From assembly GCA_030550695.1 (NCBI GenBank), contig JAUQOX010000096.1, forward strand, positions 1-10,388: a DNA stretch of 10,388 nt, written 5' to 3'. The DNA is from Gemmatimonadota bacterium (GTDB taxonomy: Bacteria > Gemmatimonadota > Gemmatimonadetes > Longimicrobiales > Gaopeijiaceae). Of this stretch, positions 7,674-10,388 are shown piece after piece; the first letter of the stretch is position 1; the number at the start of each line of letters is the position of its first letter. The notes beneath the pieces were generated by a model, which saw only the letters and a list, made by a program, of their open reading frames with translations, was not told where the DNA came from and made no database searches. The position numbers and the translations under genes were made by a program.

Positions 7674-7680
7674 CTCCTTT
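7674..7680 (-). promoter_or_regulatory. Ribosome binding site of katG
   Basis: The minus strand reads AAAGGAG here, 8 nt before the ATG at 7665. This fixes the katG start. Confidence 0.85.
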
Positions 7681-7779
7681 CTACGGGGAAGAGAGGGGAC
7701 AGGGAAAACGAGGACCCTTGAAGGGCAGATCCCTCGAGCTTTCACCGGTCGGAGAGAAACGGGCAAACAAGGTATTAAG

Positions 7780-7792
7780 AACGATTATCGTT
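7780..7792. promoter_or_regulatory. Fur/PerR-like palindrome upstream of katG
   Basis: A perfect 6-1-6 palindrome, AACGAT-T-ATCGTT, lies in a short AT-rich patch 115 bp before the katG start and about 225 bp before the permease start. The 6-1-6 architecture and the central GATTATC recall Fur-family boxes (Fur, PerR, FurA), and that family commonly controls katG. On the minus strand the palindrome also contains GATAAT, a 5/6 match to a -10 hexamer, but no good -35 is at the right distance. Symmetry is certain; the regulator is inferred. It could also act on the divergent permease. Confidence 0.5.
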
Positions 7793-8016
7793 AGCAAGAT
7801 GGGGCCCAGGAGCCTCTTCGGTCTCCCGGGAGGCCCCCAGGCCCTCGGGCCCCGCGGCGGACCCTGGGGTGGGGCCGTCGGTCCGCGGGGTTCCCGCTGC
7901 CCAGGCGGCGTCCCCTCCGTTCCCCGGCCTTCCCCATGTATCTTCTGCGGCAGCGTCCCCTGCGGCTTTCCTCGCTGGGGCCGTCACCGACAACCCACCT
8001 CGACGGGAGTCCCTTG
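7793..8016 (+). other. GC-rich leader region upstream of the SLC13-type permease
   Basis: No convincing gene is seen here. It holds a 10-bp palindrome CTCCCGGGAG (7823-7832), complementary arms GGGGCCC (7801-7807) and GGGCCCC (7847-7853), and a 7-bp inverted repeat GCGGACC (7857-7863) with GGTCCGC (7880-7886). These could form a structured 5' leader, but such pairs are expected by chance at this GC content, and no known riboswitch core is recognisable. The in-frame ATG at 7936 has no Shine-Dalgarno and would add 27 residues without family character. Confidence 0.4.
8005..8009 (+). promoter_or_regulatory. Ribosome binding site supporting a TTG start for the permease
   Basis: GGGAG lies 7 nt before the TTG at 8017 (4 nt before the preceding in-frame TTG at 8014). 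The ATG at 7936 is preceded only by pyrimidine-rich sequence, so this site favours the downstream start. Confidence 0.55.
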
Positions 8017-10374
8017 TTGGAGCTGACCCTGGAACAGGCCCTCACCCTCGGGATCCTGGGCCTCACCATCGTTCTCTTCCTTTCCGAACGCCTCCGTCCG
8101 GATCTCGTGGGGCTCCTTGTGCTGGTGGCCCTGGTCCTCACCGGCCTGGTCCAGCCGGAGGAGAGCATTGCCGGGTTCGCCAATCCCGCGGTGGTCACCA
8201 TCTGGAGCGTCTTCATCCTCTCCGCCGGCCTGGGGCGCACGGGGGTGGCGGGGATGGTGGGGGAGCGCATCCTCCGGCTGGCAGGAGCCGGGGAGGCCAG
8301 GCTGGTGGCGGTCCTCATGGCCACCACGGCGGTCGGGTTCTGCTTCATGAGCAACGTGGCCGTGGCGGCCTTGTTCCTCCCTGTCACCATGGATCTGGCC
8401 CGGCGTACCGGAATCGCCCCCTCGCGGCTCCTCCTTCCCATGGCCTTCGGCACCCTCTTGGGCGGGAACCTCATCCTCATCGGAACGGCCTCCAACCTGG
8501 TGGTGGCGGATTTCGTCCGGTCCGCCGGCCTCCGCCCCTTGGGGCTTTTCGACTTTACCCCGGTGGGGCTGGCCATCCTGGCGGCGGCCCTCCTCTGGAT
8601 GGTTCCCCTGGGCCGGCGCCTGCTGCCGGTGCGCCGGACTCCCCAGCCCCTGTCGGCGGCCGAGGGGCCGGCGAACCGGAGTCTTCCCGAACTGTACCGG
8701 TTGGAAGAGCGGCTGGCGGTCTTGGTCGTCCCCCCGGGGAGCCCTTTGGTGGGGAAAGCCCTGGCCGAGAGCCGAATCGGGAGGGCCCTGGGCCTGAATG
8801 TTCTCAGCATCAAACGCCCGGGAGGGATCCGGATCCCCCCTGAGCCCAACCGAACCCTCGAAGCGGGGGACCGACTTCTGGTGCTGGGGCGCCTGGACAC
8901 CATCGAGGAACTGGCCACCCACCCCCTGGTGGACCTGGCAGACGCTCCCCGGTCCCTGGCTTCCTTCGTCACCGAGGAGGTCGGTCTGGTGGAATTGAGG
9001 GTGGAAGAAGGATCCCCGTTCCAGGGGGCCACCATCGCCGACGTGGAGGTGAGCCGATCCCTGGGGGTGAACGTGGTGGCCGTGCGCCGGGGAGACCTGG
9101 TCTACCGGACGCATCTCCATGACAACCGTCTTCAGCCGGGGGACTTCCTCATTGTCCAAGGCCCTCGCATCCGCCTGGAGGCGCTCCGCGACCACCCCGG
9201 CTACCGCCCCATGGGGATGGGGGAAGCCTTGGCCTACGGGATGGACGAACGCTTCCTGGCCCTTCGCATCCCCGGCGGGTCCCCCCTGGTGGGCCGGTCC
9301 CTTCAGGAGGCCCGATTCCAGGAGCGCTTCGGCATTGTTCCCCTGACCCTCACCCGGGACGGCGGGCCGCCGGTAGCGCCGGAGCCCGCCACCCTCCTTC
9401 GGGAAGGGGACCTGCTTCTGGTGGGGGGGCGTCCCACGGACCTCCAGGTCTTTCGGGGCCTTTTGGGGCTCCGGGTGGAGCGGGACATCCGGCTCCCGGT
9501 GGAGGAGCTGGAATACGGACCCATGGACCTGGTGGAGATCATCCCGGCCCCCCACTCCACCGTGCTGGGGAAGACGCTCCGGGAGCTGAAGTTCCGGGAG
9601 CGGTACGGGATTTCCGTGCTGGCCGTCTGGAAAGGAGACCGGGCTCGACGGAGCGGCCTCGGGGACCTTCCCCTGGAAGCCGGCGATGCCCTCCTCGGCT
9701 ATGGTCCCCGGGAGCAGTTTGCCCTGTTGGCGAAAGACCCCGAATGGGTGGTCCTCCGGTGGGGAGTCCAGGAAAAGCCCCGGAAGGAAAAGGCCGTGGT
9801 GGCCGGACTCATCGTGGGGGGAGTGGTGGCGATCGTTCTTGTGGCGGGCTGGCCTCTCTATCTGGCGGCCATCACCGGAGCGGCTTTCATGGTCCTGACC
9901 CGCTGCCTCAGCATGGAGGAGGCCTACCGGTCCATCGAATGGCCGGCGGTCTTTCTGGTGGCCACCCTCCTCCCCTTGGGACTGGCCATGCAGCGCACCG
10001 GGGCGGCCGAAGTGCTGGCCCGCCAGGTGTTGGACCTGGCGGGACCCCACGGGACGAGGGCCGTCTTGGGGGGGCTCATCCTCTTCACCCTGGCCCTCAA
10101 CCAGTTCATCCCCAGCTCGGTGAACGCCGTGGTCATGAGCCCCATCGCCTTGGCCACGGCCCAGGGCCTGGGAGTGTCCCCCTATCCCTTCCTCATGGGC
10201 ATCGCCTACGCGGCGGCGGCCAGCTTCCTCACCCCCATCTCCCACCCTGCCAACCTTCTGGTCATGAGCCCCGGGGGGTACCGCTTCTCGGACTACGTGA
10301 AGAACGGTTTCCCCATCCTGGTCATCGTCTTCTCGGTCTCGGTGGCCCTCCTACCTGTGGTTTTCCCCTTCTGA
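8017..10374 (+). CDS. SLC13/DASS-type permease with four RCK_C (TrkA-C) domains
   Basis: A 785-residue inner-membrane transporter of the divalent anion:Na+ symporter / citrate-transporter-like superfamily, which moves sulfate, dicarboxylates or similar anions. The N-terminal membrane half (about 8-205) has the hairpin motif FMSNVAVAALFLPV (110-123) and GTASNLVV (156-163). The C-terminal half (about 592-783) repeats this with IPSSVNAVVMSPI (698-710) and ISHPANLLVM (741-750), the inverted-repeat layout of the family. Between the halves lie four RCK_C-like units at about 232-300, 322-392, 411-480 and 502-575. Each has a GSPLVG- or ST(V)LGK-type turn, a (L/F)G(I/L/V)xV strand and an EGD/AGD-type segment. 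RCK_C domains bind small ligands in K+ channels; here they may gate or sense the substrate. The TTG start at 8017 is preferred because of GGGAG upstream and because the family typically begins just before TLEQxLTLGIL; the ATG at 7936 is the alternative. The substrate cannot be read from the sequence; sulfate is one guess. A purine-rich stretch after the stop may lead into another gene beyond the window. Confidence 0.92.
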   Translation: MELTLEQALTLGILGLTIVLFLSERLRPDLVGLLVLVALVLTGLVQPEESIAGFANPAVVTIWSVFILSAGLGRTGVAGMVGERILRLAGAGEARLVAVLMATTAVGFCFMSNVAVAALFLPVTMDLARRTGIAPSRLLLPMAFGTLLGGNLILIGTASNLVVADFVRSAGLRPLGLFDFTPVGLAILAAALLWMVPLGRRLLPVRRTPQPLSAAEGPANRSLPELYRLEERLAVLVVPPGSPLVGKALAESRIGRALGLNVLSIKRPGGIRIPPEPNRTLEAGDRLLVLGRLDTIEELATHPLVDLADAPRSLASFVTEEVGLVELRVEEGSPFQGATIADVEVSRSLGVNVVAVRRGDLVYRTHLHDNRLQPGDFLIVQGPRIRLEALRDHPGYRPMGMGEALAYGMDERFLALRIPGGSPLVGRSLQEARFQERFGIVPLTLTRDGGPPVAPEPATLLREGDLLLVGGRPTDLQVFRGLLGLRVERDIRLPVEELEYGPMDLVEIIPAPHSTVLGKTLRELKFRERYGISVLAVWKGDRARRSGLGDLPLEAGDALLGYGPREQFALLAKDPEWVVLRWGVQEKPRKEKAVVAGLIVGGVVAIVLVAGWPLYLAAITGAAFMVLTRCLSMEEAYRSIEWPAVFLVATLLPLGLAMQRTGAAEVLARQVLDLAGPHGTRAVLGGLILFTLALNQFIPSSVNAVVMSPIALATAQGLGVSPYPFLMGIAYAAAASFLTPISHPANLLVMSPGGYRFSDYVKNGFPILVIVFSVSVALLPVVFPF

Positions 10375-10388
10375 AGGGGGAGCAGGGG

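Noticed and set aside
7715..7725. CCCTT-G-AAGGG dyad in the katG leader
   Set aside because: Only 5-bp arms with a 1-nt centre; too short and GC-rich to call an operator or hairpin.
5746..7794. Plus-strand open frame of 682 codons antisense to katG
   Set aside because: katG on the other strand is unmistakable. The antisense product is low-complexity and rich in Gly, His and Val, as expected for a complement-strand shadow.
7984..10245. Minus-strand open frame of 753 codons antisense to the permease
   Set aside because: The permease shows membrane segments and RCK_C domains in the plus frame. The antisense product is a Gly/His/Gln-rich shadow with no recognisable fold.

Overview
This is a GC-rich window (roughly two thirds G+C by eye) from a Gram-negative, diderm bacterium. 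The outer-membrane TonB-dependent receptor requires an outer membrane, and the catalase-peroxidase points to life with oxygen or peroxide. Strong GGG/CCC codon use, the DUF4097 and DUF2207 proteins and a receptor plug of the 'TGHH' type would fit Gemmatimonadota or a similar high-GC phylum. That placement is a low-confidence guess; no rRNA or tRNA gene is present to settle it.

The window holds five protein genes. On the left, two minus-strand genes form an operon: an exported DUF4097-type repeat protein (1752-2939), then a DUF2207 membrane protein (1-1755) that runs off the left edge. They share an ATGA stop/start overlap, so translation is probably coupled. Diverging from them across about 235 bp is a BtuB-like TonB-dependent receptor (3175-5187, plus strand). 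Its promoter region carries a perfect 8+5+8 bp inverted repeat in an AT-rich island, a likely operator.

The receptor converges on a full-length catalase-peroxidase, katG (5464-7665, minus strand). Between them is a long, nearly perfect hairpin (5349-5383) that probably terminates the receptor transcript. Upstream of katG, a 13-bp palindrome resembling a Fur/PerR-type box sits at 7780-7792. After a GC-rich leader comes a plus-strand SLC13/DASS-type permease (8017-10374) with an unusual cytoplasmic insert of four consecutive RCK_C (TrkA-C) domains.

The genes look like separate cell-envelope, uptake and stress functions rather than one pathway. The two candidate operators differ in sequence, so nothing seen here ties the receptor and katG to one regulator. 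I found no CRISPR array, insertion sequence, phage gene, RNA gene or recognisable riboswitch. The least-described elements are the DUF4097-DUF2207 pair with its 19-residue TGSG repeat ladder, the receptor-side operator, and the four-RCK_C permease.
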